From Aedes albopictus (Eukaryota > Arthropoda > Insecta > Diptera > Culicidae), in assembly GCF_035046485.1 (NCBI RefSeq), contig NC_085138.1:429833265-429897264 (forward strand): a stretch of DNA of 64,000 nucleotides, in the 5' to 3' direction. The notes under the pieces are model-generated. The model did no database searches and was not told where the DNA came from. It saw nothing but the letters and a program-made list of their open reading frames with translations. This document shows positions 1 to 10,876 of this stretch, in pieces. Position 1 is the first letter of the stretch; each line of letters starts with the position of its first letter. The translations under genes and the position numbers were made by a program.

Positions 1-680
1 ACTAGCATTAACGAAATGAAGCTCCTCTCGAGGACTGCTGGAGTACGATAAAAGTAGCCAGTAGCAGCTGAGACCAACGTTAACTATGTAGACAGAGCCG
101 AAGGAACGATTGATCCGACGATGAGTGTAGAGAAATTTTAGAAGAGAAGGCCAGATCTCCACCGTGCGGCAAATCTTTAAAAAATGCCGCGAATACCAAG
201 TCCTAATGCTTCACCTTAGAGGATGATCAGATTAATTATTAATCAGAGATTAATGCATCGACTTCAGAGAGCTGTGGAAAATCAAGGACGAGAAGGGCTC
301 CTACGGAAAGATTGATCAGAGCCACGATGAACGGCGTAAAAAATTGCGTAAGGGTTTTGGGTAACCTGTCTAGTTTGTTAGAATCACGTCGAGGACTATA
401 CGACAATGTAATGGACTCTTATGCCAGCTTTTCAACACCGCCCTGGAAGGTGTTATGCGACGAACTGGGCTCAACAGCCAAGGCATGATTTTCATGAAAT
501 CCGGTTAATTTGTATGTTTTGCAAATGATATGGATATTATTGCTAGAACATTAAGAACGGTGGCAGAATTGTTCACCCTCCTGAAACGTGAAGCAGCATA
601 GGTCGACTGATGGTGAACGTGTGGAAAACGAAGTACTTACTGGCAGGCGGAACCACGAACGAAAAGGGAAGCCTAGGCAG
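1..680 (+). pseudogene. RTE-like non-LTR retrotransposon, reverse transcriptase fragment
   Basis: Conceptual translation of the plus strand gives broken reverse-transcriptase text of the kind found in mosquito RTE-like LINEs: LFNTALEGVMRR near 430-470, CFANDMDIIARTLRTVAEL near 515-570, and a KTKYLLAGG block near 628-657. Stops and frame changes occur throughout, especially before position 240. The catalytic box reads FAND rather than the expected F/YxDD, so the first catalytic Asp is lost. The fragment is cut at its 3' side by the foldback insertion starting at 681. A related minus-strand fragment lies at 37147-38086. Family name (RTE-like) is from remembered motif style and is moderately sure; being a dead LINE RT is more certain. 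Confidence 0.7.
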
Positions 681-1270
681 TAAGGTGGCCCAGACTTATA
701 TGAAAAACAAAAAATTCGAAAAATACCAAGTCTTACCTCCTCAATCAGTTGTTCTGGACTCCCAGAAGCTAGTAGGTGACTATATGCCAAATAACTTTGT
801 CGAAGACCGCAAAGTGATCCAACGTCTGTGAAAAAAGTTATACCCTAGGAAAAGTGAGGACAAACTTTATTGTTATTTTTCCAATACATGTAAAGGAATA
901 ATATCAATAATGAAATCTCAATACTTTGCCTCACTTTGCCTAGGGTATAACTTTTTTCACAGCCGTCGGATGACTTCGTGGTCTTCGACAAAGTTCTCTG
1001 GCATATAGTCACCTACAATAATACCAAAGGGTTTGATTATTGAACGCTTACAGCGCCACCTAGCGGCAAAATTCGAAAACTTAAAATTTCTGCATACATT
1101 TGGCCAAGTTTTCCCATACAAACTTGAAGCGTTTTGAGCGCCCCCTTAGGCTCAACCGATTTTGCTCAAATTTTGAACGTAACTTCTGGGAGTCCAAAAC
1201 AACTGATTTGGGAGGTAAGACTTGGTATTTTTCGAATTTTTTGTTTGTCATATAAGTGTGGGCCACCCTA
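681..1270. mobile_element. Foldback hAT-type MITE (TAGGGTGGCCCA family), 590 bp
   Basis: Ends are TAAGGTGGCCCAGACTTATA and, on the other strand, TAGGGTGGCCCACACTTATA. The 8-bp target CTAGGCAG is repeated exactly at 673-680 and 1271-1278. Most of the element is an imperfect palindrome: blocks at 690-835 recur inverted at 945-1255, around a central AT-rich loop. An 8-bp duplication with short T/CAGGG-like ends is the signature of the hAT superfamily. No transposase is present. It contains the CAACTTTGTCGAAGACC-type motif twice in opposite orientation. A truncated relative is at 38931-39540. Confidence 0.85.
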
Positions 1271-1784
1271 CTAGGCAGGCATTCACAAAATCGTTATTAA
1301 AAACCTTCCTTTTTCCAGTTATTTTAGAAATATGGAAAAAATAGAATCATTTTTCTGAAGTCCACGTGGACATTAGGGGAGAGGGGTAGATGTTAAAAAA
1401 AGTTCACGCTTGCCCACGGAAACGGCGGAGGAGTAAAAAACTACAATAATTGTTGTTCTGTCCACGTGTAAACGTGGTATAGAAAATCATGGCTTACACA
1501 GAAATTTAATCTATTGATTTGAAAAGATAATATTAACAGTTAAAAAATGTTGCATCATATAACCTGTAATAAAAGGACCCCGTCATATTACGAACATTTT
1601 TTTATAACTTTTTAGATTTACAGAATGTTCTTAGTATGAAGCTTGCATTCAACATTCCATACAATAAATTCGTTAATATAAAAATCAGTGAATCTTTATT
1701 TTAAACTTATATGCTAATTTTGTTTACGTCGGTTGTAATTTTCAGAAATTTTTGCTGTTTAGCTACAAGTGTTTAGCTACAAGT
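1271..1784. other. Unassigned AT-rich sequence
   Basis: After the target duplication I see no continuation of the LINE reading frame and no feature I can name. A pair of short C-rich patches at 1365-1440 is the only local texture. Confidence 0.4.
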
Positions 1785-2405
1785 TGTGGCTTCGTGGTCG
1801 TGCGGCTAGTGTCACCGAGTATTTAGTCGCATCGTCCTAGGAGCGCGGGTTCGATTCCCGCCGCAGCTGCCAGGAAAAGTTTTCGGCTGTGCCACTGGGC
1901 GTCAAGGATGGGAACACTCACTTGCAAAGAGTTACACTCACTTGCTATTTTCTCAGCTCAGAAGCGTGCAATCAAGAAACGATGTATGGACGACTTTTGC
2001 ATTGTGGTTTTGTCTTAAACTTTGCCGAATAGCATAGGGGTCGCACACGCATACCGAAGTCGTAAGGGAGCTGCGAAGGCAACTCTCCACGAGGTGAATG
2101 TAAATTACACTCACCTCGTGGAGAGTCGCTTTTACAACTCTGTCACGACTTTGGTATACGTCCTCGACCCCTACTCTATTCGGCAAAGTTTTAGGCACAA
2201 CCACAATGCAAAAGTCGTCCATACATCGTTTCTTGATTGCACGCTTCTGAGCTGAGAAAATAGCAAGTGAGTGTAACTCTTTGAAAGTGAGTGTTCCCAT
2301 CCCTGCTGGGCGTTGCATGCTAGTCCGTTGTCTAGTGTCGTGCTTCCTTCAAAGAGCGAATAGCTCACTGGAAGTACTGAACGTGTCCGTGTCTTTTTCA
2401 GAACA
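1785..2405 (+). mobile_element. tRNA-derived SINE-like repeat, split by a MITE
   Basis: A pol III type promoter is visible: an A-box-like TGGCTTCGTGGTCGTGCGG at about 1787-1805 and a near-perfect B box GGTTCGATTCC at 1848-1858 within a GCGGG...CCCGC stem. The sequence continues to 1902, is interrupted by the MITE at 1903-2305, and resumes after the second copy of the target at 2314. The outer 3' end is a guess. This looks like a tRNA-headed SINE rather than a working tRNA gene because the acceptor and anticodon stems do not close cleanly. Confidence 0.5.
1903..2305. mobile_element. hAT-type foldback MITE, 403 bp, copy 1
   Basis: The ends CAAGGATGGGAACACTCACT and, inverted, CAGGGATGGGAACACTCACT flank a long palindrome, so similar short ORFs appear on both strands; none is a gene. 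An 8-bp target CTGGGCGT occurs at 1895-1902 and 2306-2313. Length is exactly 403 bp, the same as the second copy at 8354-8756. The CAGGGATGGGAA terminus and 8-bp duplication fit hAT. It sits inside the tRNA-derived SINE. Confidence 0.93.
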
Positions 2406-2529
2406 TGAAAAAAAAAACATGAGACAGATAATTAAGATGGGCTGGGCAGTGTGTTTCTCTGCCTAGTGTTCTATGAGCACTTTCACAGTTGACTCAGATC
2501 TTCGTTTGCCAATAATATTCGAAAAAAAA

Positions 2530-2610
2530 AATGTGGACTGACCTGGAATCAAACCCAGATACGCTCAGCATGTTCATTCACATATAGCCCATATTTGTTG
2601 TTTATTTGTT
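2530..2610 (-). repeat. tRNA-like (pol III B-box) repeat fragment
   Basis: On the minus strand GGGTTTGATTCC (2545-2556) resembles a B box, and GGGCTATATGTGAATG upstream could be a degraded A box region. A tRNA-derived SINE relic is the likeliest reading; a functional tRNA is not supported. Confidence 0.3.
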
Positions 2611-5600
2611 ATTTCTCGAGCTTTTCCAAAGTACTACAAGAAGTTTCGGCTACCGAAATCGCATCCGGACTTCACAGGTAGCATCCGGTTTCATGAGCAC
2701 AACATCCCACCGGAAGCCAAACCAGATGTGATAAAATTTAATTCTCCCTAGACCCATCGGAACCGGCACAATTCCCTTCGAACCTACCTCCGCATGAATG
2801 TATGAATGCTGCTGCTCATCACTTGCTACTTTCCAGCTCAACAGACATCTCTCGCGAAGTCGACGTGCCACACCGAAGGGGTCTCTGCGGGGATCTGCCT
2901 TCTCCGCCATAACAATAATTGACCATGGGAGGCATACGACCGAAATTGGTGCTTCCGCTAGAGTGACCAAACAACGATAATCCGTACAAGTGGCGAGAAC
3001 ATACTTCTGATTCAACGGGAAACCCCGAAATAAACTTTTGCCACTATGGCTTCGGCATGGCACGCTGCTGTTGGCTGCCGCCCCAGCCACTTGCCGGTGC
3101 TTTATTGAGAATGCTCTCCTGGGGAAATTTTTCGGCCGTACCTTCCACTATATGGGAACCTTTTTTTCCGACGAACGGGTCAGCCGAGCCTCACGTTTGG
3201 TCGGATCCATCAACAATTTCCGGTCAGTGCAGTCGAAAGGAAGTCGAGTAATCAAATTTTCACTTCATTTGTTCAAACATGCATGATGATCGTGCAGGAT
3301 GGGTGCCGACTGAAATTAAAACTGAGGAATTCGTCGGTTTTTTTTATGAAAGTACAGTATGCGGCAGGAAAAAATGCGAAAGTGTTTTTCAACTTCAAAC
3401 CTCATTTTCGTCCATTTGACATTAACCAATCTATGTTTCAACGTTCTATGATCTATAATAGGCTAGTTTTCTGAAAAGATAATTAAAAAATTTCCCATTT
3501 TGGTCACTAACCTTTACAGGGCGGCGCCTGAAGATGAAGACAACCAGAATTTTCAAACCGCAGAAAATCGCACAGGTCGCTAAATTTCGCATCTGATAAA
3601 ACAAAATTTTTGATTTTCTCTACAATATCATCAAATATATGTACTTATTTCATCTGGTATGTAAAACTACATGGCTCTGGATCAGTGTGGTCTGGTTGTT
3701 CATCGAATTTGAGCTAATTTTGTTACTGTTATAGTCATTTTGTTTAATGACCATTGGGCGCGCAGTTTATTGATATCCGCTTATTAGGCTTACATTATCA
3801 CATGTTAAACATCAAATGTGTTCATTTTTATTTTTCAGTGCTAGAATATAGACATTGACTGATACACTGTCATGAAAAAATAGTCATATATATCCTATAT
3901 TTAGCGTGTAATAGTGCCTTGAACTTTTCGCTTTTTTGCCTGCCGCACCCTGTATCTTATCCAATCCATATGTGAATAGGTAATGGTAAAGTTATTGAGA
4001 TGATTGTTATTTTATTTTCCCTGGCATTATCCGGTGAAAATGTCACCATCGCTAATACTCAAACGTGTTGATTGTTCTCGACAAAACTGATTCATTTAAT
4101 AGAGAACGACACAGATTGTGGTTAGTTTTGTCCCATACTGAAATAGAATCATTTTTTAAATAGTGCCTTATTCGTTTCAATGCAAGTTCCGAACAGAAAC
4201 TCGAAAAAACACATACAACGATTTTCAATAACCAATAACCATGGATCCAATAACCACGGTAAACACAACAACGGGAACCAACGGTTTCTACTGAAAATTT
4301 TATTTCATTATTTAACTGTAGCTCTGTAATTGGTAATGAATAGCGTCCGTTGGACAATTGTTCAATGTTTCATCAACGTTCTTGCTCCCAGTGGAATAAA
4401 AAACGGCTCACGCAGAAATAAACTGTTCCCAGGTCTGCCGGGATGCAGATGTAAAATTGGTTGTAAATGAAATGTTGTTCGAGTCCGTCGCCGGACGACC
4501 GTGTCGAGCCTGTTTTTATGGTAGAATTTTACGCCCTTTCGAAAATGATAATGCTGATTGTTGTAACCAGCGCAGGTGTCACCCACAATCCGAAGCACGT
4601 TGCCATATTGGTGGGTGATGATTTTTCTCTGCCACTGTGGAGCATAATTAAGCTGCACCGCAGACATGCTGGTACATCCTACCTCGACGAGCACACAGCA
4701 TGACAATCTCGAATTGAAATGTCGAACGGGGCAATTAAATTTTCCTGTTTTTTTTTTCAATGGGCTCGTATCCGGTGGAAGTAATTTGCTTGTTTACGGA
4801 TCGGATGCTCGAGTAGACGGGTCACGTGCTCGCCAGGAATTGATTACTTTCACCATCCGAAAAGTAAACGATATTCTCGTAGAATATATGCTTTAATCCG
4901 CTGAAACTTATCCAACCCACGGGGACGCCTCGTTTTTTCTTTTATGTACGTTGTATCTAATTCTCATCCACCCAGGGGAGACGCATCATCTTGTGGGCTT
5001 TTTTTGCCGATCAGCAGTAATGCCTATAATGAACCAGTAAAGTGTCACTAAATGGACACCGGACAGATGACAAAAACGTGGAAGGAATACCAAAATCGAA
5101 TTGGCCGCAAAGCAATCTGAACGAACAGCACTCGAAATGGGAACTCTCACTATGTGCAGATAGATAGATGCCACCATCATCAAGGTAATTGAGTTTGGAT
5201 GGAATGTTGTCTCCTTCAACGTTCGACATTGGTGTTTCGATTTCCAGCGAATGCCAAATGCAAGAGACTCTCTTCACTCGTCACGTTGATGGGTGGGTGA
5301 GAATTGTTGTTCTAGGTCAGTCTAAGTGAATGAGGAAAAATTCCAGTGACTGGTGAATTAGAGATTTTTCCAATGTTTTGGAATACCTTCAAATTCAACT
5401 TTTTACAACTAGATATCGACCTCTAGGCTATAGAATGGTCAATCGATCACCTGGTGCGTCCAGCATAACTCTGGCCTCACATGTTCCTACCTCATGCTTT
5501 CACGGGCCAATCGATGACAAAGACCGCCAGCTGAGAGCTGTGTGCTTAGCTGAGAAGGCAGCCTGGGCACTGTTATCCTTCTGACTTCAGCTAGATTGAG

Positions 5601-6399
5601 GAGGAGCGTCCTGTATGTCTATCAACCAAGAACGCTGTATTGCATCAGCTATACCTAAGGTGGCCACCAACGTGATGTAGGCAGTGCAACCTCGGTAAAG
5701 TAGCCTGTCGAGCAGTGAAGAGAATTGTCAGACAAAACAGGCACAAAAGAAGCAACAAAAAAGACGCGGTGATTACTCTTTATTCCAACTGGTAACAGAT
5801 AATGACATGATCTCGAAAATTTCTGTTGCAGACAAAACAGAACCTGAATTTGTTGCGAACTTTTCAACTCGTGAATAATCAATTATGTATTACCAACCCA
5901 AAATCAAAACTTTTTGATGATACATCTTCAGCAGCGTTGCAGTGTTTACCGTCTCAAAGTTACAGCTCGAAAATCACAATGTAAGCCTTAAAAATCTCTA
6001 GACTCGTGGTGCACGATCTTTGTCCTATTCTATTCAAGTTGGGACAAACCTATGTCGCATTGGGTAGAATGTCGCATCAAATTCAGGTTGCGACATTGTC
6101 GTTATTGTCGCGCGATGGTTGAATTTTGATTCACTGCGAGAATGCGAACGATACTTTCGGTAACCGATCCCTCAAAGGAATGAGGACTACAATTGTGAAT
6201 TCGGTACCTGGAACGTCTGAACCTTAAATTGACCTAGAATAGTGAGCCTTTTGGCTCATAAAACGATGAAAAAACGATCAAATCTTACTAAGGTCTGTAT
6301 CGTTAATTGTACACCTGAAAATTGCTGTATTTGAAAATGTTTTAGTTATTTTGTAAATTAAATTCAATTACATTGTTTATTGACCATCAGAAAAGCCCA
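2611..6399. other. Long intergenic stretch without a recognised gene
   Basis: Short ORFs occur on both strands (for example 2650-3090 minus, 4362-4760 minus) but none shows a domain, repeat relation or codon pattern I recognise. Sequence near 3040-3260 and 4430-4850 is more GC-balanced than its surroundings and could hold old coding or UTR material, but I cannot support a gene call. No tandem array or clear inverted repeat was found here. Confidence 0.4.
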
Positions 6400-6553
6400 T
6401 GTCATCATTGTATTTTGAATTTTTCGGGGATCTTGCCACCTCTCACACTTTCTTCTTGGTGTTCTTCATAAGGTTTTGGACAACCGTTCCGACGATGGTT
6501 TTGCTTGGGTTGACCCAGTTTTTCTTGTATTTGGTAACGTCCTCTGTTCTCTA
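6400..6553 (-). pseudogene. Mariner-type transposase C-terminal remnant
   Basis: Minus-strand translation just left of the repeat at 6552 contains KYKKNWVNPSKTIVGTVVQN followed by LMKNTKKKV and a stop. The pattern W-x(9-12)-VVQxLMxxxKKKV resembles the C-terminal tail of ITmD37E-type mariner transposases as I know the family. Too short to be certain. Other mariner debris is at 26500-27205 and 44770-44860. Confidence 0.35.
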
Positions 6554-6704
6554 CCCGAACAGAGGAGAATATCAAAATAATAACATTGGAATCTCAAAAC
6601 CTGTTTTTATAGCTTGGTTTGTTATTATTAACTTATTGAGGTATTACCGTTCCATAACATGTTTCGTTGGACAATCTTATTTTGTTATGATCGCACAACA
6701 ATAA
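6552..6704. repeat. TACCCGA-ended repeat fragment (copy a)
   Basis: Begins TACCCGAACAGAGGAGAATA and matches the reverse complement of 12688-12837 over most of its length (shared blocks around AAACCTGTTTTTATA, CATAACATGTTT and GGACAATCTTATTTTGTTAT). It belongs with other repeats ending TACCCGAGCAG at 8242-8928, 9610-9885 and 33779-33971. Only one recognisable terminus is present. Confidence 0.6.
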
Positions 6705-6796
6705 CAAGCTTTGCAATCAAAACTACACCATTCAAGATTAACGTTGTCCACAGGATTTCGCGAGGAATTGTTTATCTTCCTCTCTTTTGACTCTAT

Positions 6797-8057
6797 GACA
6801 TTTCCCCGAGTTCCATTACCCCGAATGACCCATTTCCCCGAACGACCCATCACCCCGAATATTTTTTTCTCTGATGAAATGAAGGAAAGCCATGCCATTA
6901 GCCCCGGAATGAACCAGCTTGGTTGATAATACAGGTCGGACTCGATTATCCGGAGTCAGGTTCTGGTGCTTCCCAAACACATATCTTGAAAACGGAATGC
7001 AGTAAGAAGCTGAAATTTTGACTGATTGCTTATCAAAGTTGGTTTGGCAAAATGTCAAAATTTCAGCTCAATAGAGCATTCCGTTCCCCAGCTATATCTG
7101 GAGCTCGATTTGAATAGGTCGTATGTGCTTTTGTCGATATAAAATTCGATCAGTTTATTTTAGTAATTGTAGCAATATGGCAGATATTTTGCAAACTTTT
7201 AATGATGGAACAGAAAGCCTGTTTTGTGAGGATTCTGCTGTATGTATCAACTTTGCTCAATTTCAACGGTTTTCGCTATAATAAGCGAATCCAACTGATC
7301 GAATTTTTAATCGACAAAAGCACATACGACCTATTCAAATCGAGCTCCAGATATGTTTGAGAAGCTTCAGAACTCGACTCCGGATAATCGAGTCCGACAT
7401 GTATTTCATTCTGCCTTTTAGAGAACTGAATCACTTAGAGGAGAGTATATTCAAATCCTGGAACGCCAAAGAGTTCCAAGTAGTTACCAAAAGCCACACG
7501 AAGGAAAATATCATTATTGAACTATTGGTTTCATTATTATTATTATTATTTTTCTTTATTATCGAGATTTTCAGCTGGTTCATCTCGTAACGCTATTGGT
7601 TTCAGATCATATGATCGAAAAATAATAACGAATAATAAGAATAATAAACTAGTGGTCATGTCACTATTCTATATGACAGTACACCTTGAAAGAATAGCCT
7701 ATGATTAAAAGAAGGAAAAATCTCTGATAAAAGTATCACCAGTTGAAACGCCAACAAATTCCTTGAAAGAATAACTAGAAAGAAAAGCTTATGCTTGAAA
7801 GAAGGATACATATCTGATGATCACATTAGCAGTTGGAATGCCAAAAAGTTCCTCAGTAGTATCGCTAGAAAGAAAAACATGGGCGCAAAGAAGGAAATTT
7901 TTTGTTGAAAATATGGCCATCAACTTCGAGCACCGTTAGTTATCCAGACCAGGTCTCCAGATAGGCTTGCGGATAAATCATTCGGGGTAATGCATCATTC
8001 GGGGTAATTGACCATTCGGGGAAATGGGATTCGGGGTGAAGGAATTCGGGGAAATGT
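6797..8057. mobile_element. Element with CCCCGAAT-repeat inverted ends, 1.26 kb
   Basis: The left end is ACATTTCCCCGAGTTCC followed by three more spaced blocks of the form ATTxCCCCGAAy (to about 6860). The right end is the inverted arrangement, five blocks of ATTCGGGG between 7975 and 8057, finishing GAATTCGGGGAAATGT. Repeats about 17 bp apart inside inverted ends look like clustered transposase-binding sites. I see no transposase and no convincing target duplication. The pogo-like MITE at 6932-7401 is nested inside. The (TTA)n tract near 7530-7575 also occurs near 27480. Confidence 0.6.
6932..7401. mobile_element. Pogo-like MITE, 470 bp, TA target
   Basis: The ends are CAGGTCGGACTCGATTATCC and, inverted, CATGTCGGACTCGATTATCC. 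TA flanks both sides (6930-6931, 7402-7403). Internal halves around 7120-7150 and 7308-7345 are inverted copies (GTCGTATGTGCTTTTGTCGA). TA duplication and CAG-type ends fit the Tc1/mariner/pogo group. The same ends close the larger element at 32865-35295. Confidence 0.85.
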
Positions 8058-8241
8058 CCTAAAGCCGTGTACGAGTGCTTATATAGTGCATGTATAGTGC
8101 AATATATGTTATGTTTTGGATCAGCTGGATCCAGGATGAACTACACAATTCGGACAAAAATATCAAAAAAGAAGTCACTTTCACTGCATCGAGGCCACTT
8201 TGATTTTGATATTATATTATATTTTTTTTTGTTTTTCGCTT

Positions 8242-8928
8242 GTTATCAATAACTTATTCATTTCAAAATTTGTTATTGAAATATTTCACAAATTCGCTAT
8301 TATTTAGTTGTTATTGATACCAGCAAAACGTTTTATTTAACTGGTCTTCCAAGCAAGGATGGGAACACTCACTTGCAAAGGGTTACACTCACTTGCTATT
8401 TTCTCAGCTCAGAAGCGTGCAATCAAAAAACGATGTATGGACGACTTTTGCCTTGTGGTTTTGTCTAAAAGTTTGCCGAATAGAGTAGAGGTCGCACATG
8501 CATGCATAAATCTTGAGGGAGCTGCGAAAGCAACTTTCCACGAGGTGAATGTAAATCACACTCACCTCGTGGAGAGTCGCTTTCACAGCTCTGTCACGAC
8601 TTTGGTATGCGTGTGCGACCTCTACTCTATTCGGCAAACTTTTAGACAAAACTACAAGGCAAAAGTCGTCCATACATCGTTTTTTGATTGCACGCTTCTG
8701 AGCTGAGAAAATAGCAAGTGAGTGTAACTCTTTGCAAGTGAGTGTTCCCATCCCTGCTTCCAAGAACATTTTTTTGTTATGATTTTTGTTATTTTGCCGC
8801 TTATGACAGACAAGTATATAACATGATATGTTATGTTAATAACATGAAAATAATTCTTCCCACTACTCAGTTATTTTGCCAAAATAACATATTTTATTAT
8901 GCTGTTGCTATTCCCTTCTGCTCGGGTA
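8242..8928. repeat. TACCCGAGCAG-ended repeat, 276 bp, split by a MITE (copy b)
   Basis: Runs from GTTATCAATAAC to ...CTGCTCGGGTA. It is an inverted copy of 9610-9885. Its span of 687 bp equals 276 (the intact copy) plus 403 (the hAT MITE) plus 8 (the duplicated target), which confirms both boundaries. No transposase or coding sequence. Confidence 0.8.
8354..8756. mobile_element. hAT-type foldback MITE, 403 bp, copy 2
   Basis: Same family and same length as 1903-2305, again with CAAGGATGGGAAC and CAGGGATGGGAAC ends and a near-complete palindrome. Exact 8-bp target CTTCCAAG at 8346-8353 and 8757-8764. It interrupts the 276-bp repeat at 8242-8928. Confidence 0.95.
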
Positions 8929-9609
8929 TCCTTTTACCGTAGTTTCTGTTTCATCAAAGTTAACTATTTCTCAACAGGCCTTATTTGCGGACAATTTAGA
9001 GCAGCGGTTTTCAGATCGTGCACCGCGGTGCACTTGGTGCACCGCGAAGCGATGACAAGTGCACCGCAGCACTTCAGGAAAGTCTTGGGTATTTAAATTT
9101 ATATTCATTTCTCATTTCATGAAAAAATATTCGAGTTAATTAGAACAACTGAATTATTGGAAGGCGCTCCAAGGGATTGAGAGCAAAATTTCCATTTTTT
9201 CCAGCCGGCGTGTCAACCTCCAGCAAACACCGTTTCAGATATTCGCGAAGAATCATGACACAAGTCTGCCAAAACTTTCCTAATAAATGTTATATTTTTC
9301 CAAGAACTCGTAAGGGGTGATACACAAATTATGTACGCAAAAATCGGCCATTTTCAACCCCCCCTCCCCCCTATGTCACACTTTTTGTATGAATGGAAGG
9401 CATTTAAAATGTATCTTTAATTATTATGCTAAACAATTCTCAGAAGAAATCTTACTAATATTTCTGTGGCTTTGGTATCAAGAGAAGGAATCAATCGAAA
9501 TCAGTTAACCAGGAATTCTACTGTTAACGTGCTTATAATTTTCATAGAAATTTCCTTTCGAATTGACAAGAGTGCCTGGAAGGAATTTATCAAAAATATT
9601 GTCAATATG

Positions 9610-9885
9610 TACCCGAGCAGAAGAGAATAACAACAGCATAACAAAATGCGTTATTTTGGCAAAATAACTGCATAATGGAATTAGTAATTTTTATGTTATT
9701 AACATAACATATTGAGTTATAAACTTGTCTGTCATAAGCGGCAAAATAACAAGTCACATAACAAAAATTTGTTCCTGAAAAATCAATTTAATAACATGTT
9801 TTGTTAGTGGCAATAACAACTTAATATCAGTGAATTTGGGAAATTTTTCAATAACAAATTTTGATATTAAAGAGTTATTGATAAC
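9610..9885. repeat. TACCCGAGCAG-ended repeat, intact 276 bp (copy c)
   Basis: Starts TACCCGAGCAGAAGAGAATA and ends GTTATTGATAAC. It is the uninterrupted counterpart of 8242-8928 in opposite orientation and serves as the empty-site reference for the MITE there. Rich in ATAACA/TGTTAT motifs. Confidence 0.75.
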
Positions 9886-10017
9886 ATTCCGAAAGCAAAA
9901 TTAGGGTAAAAACTAACTTTTTTTTACTCATTTTTGGGTAATTATTTTAAGTGTGTTATTTTATTTTTAGAAAATAATAGGTCACATAAAAAAAATTTCG
10001 AATACATTATAAAACTT

Positions 10018-10110
10018 ACAAACATCGACGGGATTTGAACCTCCAACCCTGCTATCGTAAATTTTCAGTCGCCTTTACCAATGGGGCTATCACAGCACTT
10101 GCAGTGAGGA
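10018..10110 (-). repeat. tRNA-like SINE fragment
   Basis: On the minus strand an A-box-like TAGCCCCATTGG (about 10078-10089) is followed by a B box GGTTCAAATCC (10031-10041) at plausible spacing. A weaker second copy of the pattern lies at about 10170-10260. Stems do not close as in a true tRNA, so a SINE head is more likely. Confidence 0.4.
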
Positions 10111-10481
10111 ACGATAGAAGTTTTACTGGTTCTACGTATTGCCAGTTTCCCTATTCCCCCATTTCATGTTTGCCAGTCGCAGGACAAAAATAGACAGAGA
10201 TTTGAATGCAAGATCAAACAATGAACCTCTCTCTCTTACCAACAGCGCTATCGCGGTGCGCAGACATGCGCACTGAAACACTAATAACAGTGGTGGCGTT
10301 CGCATGGCCCGTCGACGGCTATTTCCAAAGCAAAGAGAACGACGAAAAAGTTGCTAGTCGACTATTTATGATTGAGCGTCGTCATCGGGTGCATTTTGGC
10401 GGCGACAAAGATTCTTTCCAGACGGAGATGATTTTTTTTTATTTTTTGTTTTGTTCGCGTTGTGAGAACGGCGATTATACA

Positions 10482-10876
10482 CACTCAGCCAAATAACCTT
10501 AAGATTTCCATAAGGCCCAACTTATGAAACGGCCTTTAAATAATTCATAATGATTCGGATGACTTTCATAAGGTCACTCTATGATGTAAAATCGTCTCAC
10601 AGCTTGGCTTTTATTCATGTTTAGCAACATGGAATTCTCAAGCGTCGGTAGCCGTGTGGATAAAACACGGGCTCGGTGATCCCGACGTTCATGGATCGAA
10701 TCCAGTCTGCATAATTTTAAGATTTTTTTGTTCTTTTCATAAGTCTATCTTATGAAATTTGTCATAGTAAACACGATAAATTTTCATAAGGTATTCTTAT
10801 GTCATCCATAAGAATTAGTTATAGCAAATTTTCATAAGGTATTTCGATGAATTTCGCTAGTTTTTTTCGCTGAGTG
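10482..10876. mobile_element. CACTCAGC-ended MITE carrying a tRNA-like insert
   Basis: Ends are CACTCAGCCAAATAACC and, inverted, CACTCAGCGAAAAAAAC, with a 2-bp CA on both sides. The interior contains many CATAAGG/CTTATG motifs in both orientations. In the middle, 10633-10712 (plus) has a tRNA-like pol III pattern: GGTAGCCGTGTGGATAA and B-box-like GGATCGAATCC. The terminus resembles the CACTGA(A/G)CGAAA elements at 48-52 kb, suggesting one broad superfamily (CACT-type ends, 2-3 bp target). Confidence 0.55.

Noticed and set aside
1788..1872. A functional tRNA gene
   Set aside because: The B box is good but acceptor and anticodon stems do not close and there is no T-run terminator in place; a SINE head fits better.
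1953..2318. Similar short proteins predicted on both strands (also at 8359-8769)
   Set aside because: They arise from the palindrome of the 403-bp hAT MITE; the same text on both strands is a sign of a foldback, not of coding.
2650..3090. A 146-residue minus-strand ORF
   Set aside because: No domain, no similar sequence in the window and no splice or promoter context. Left as unassigned.
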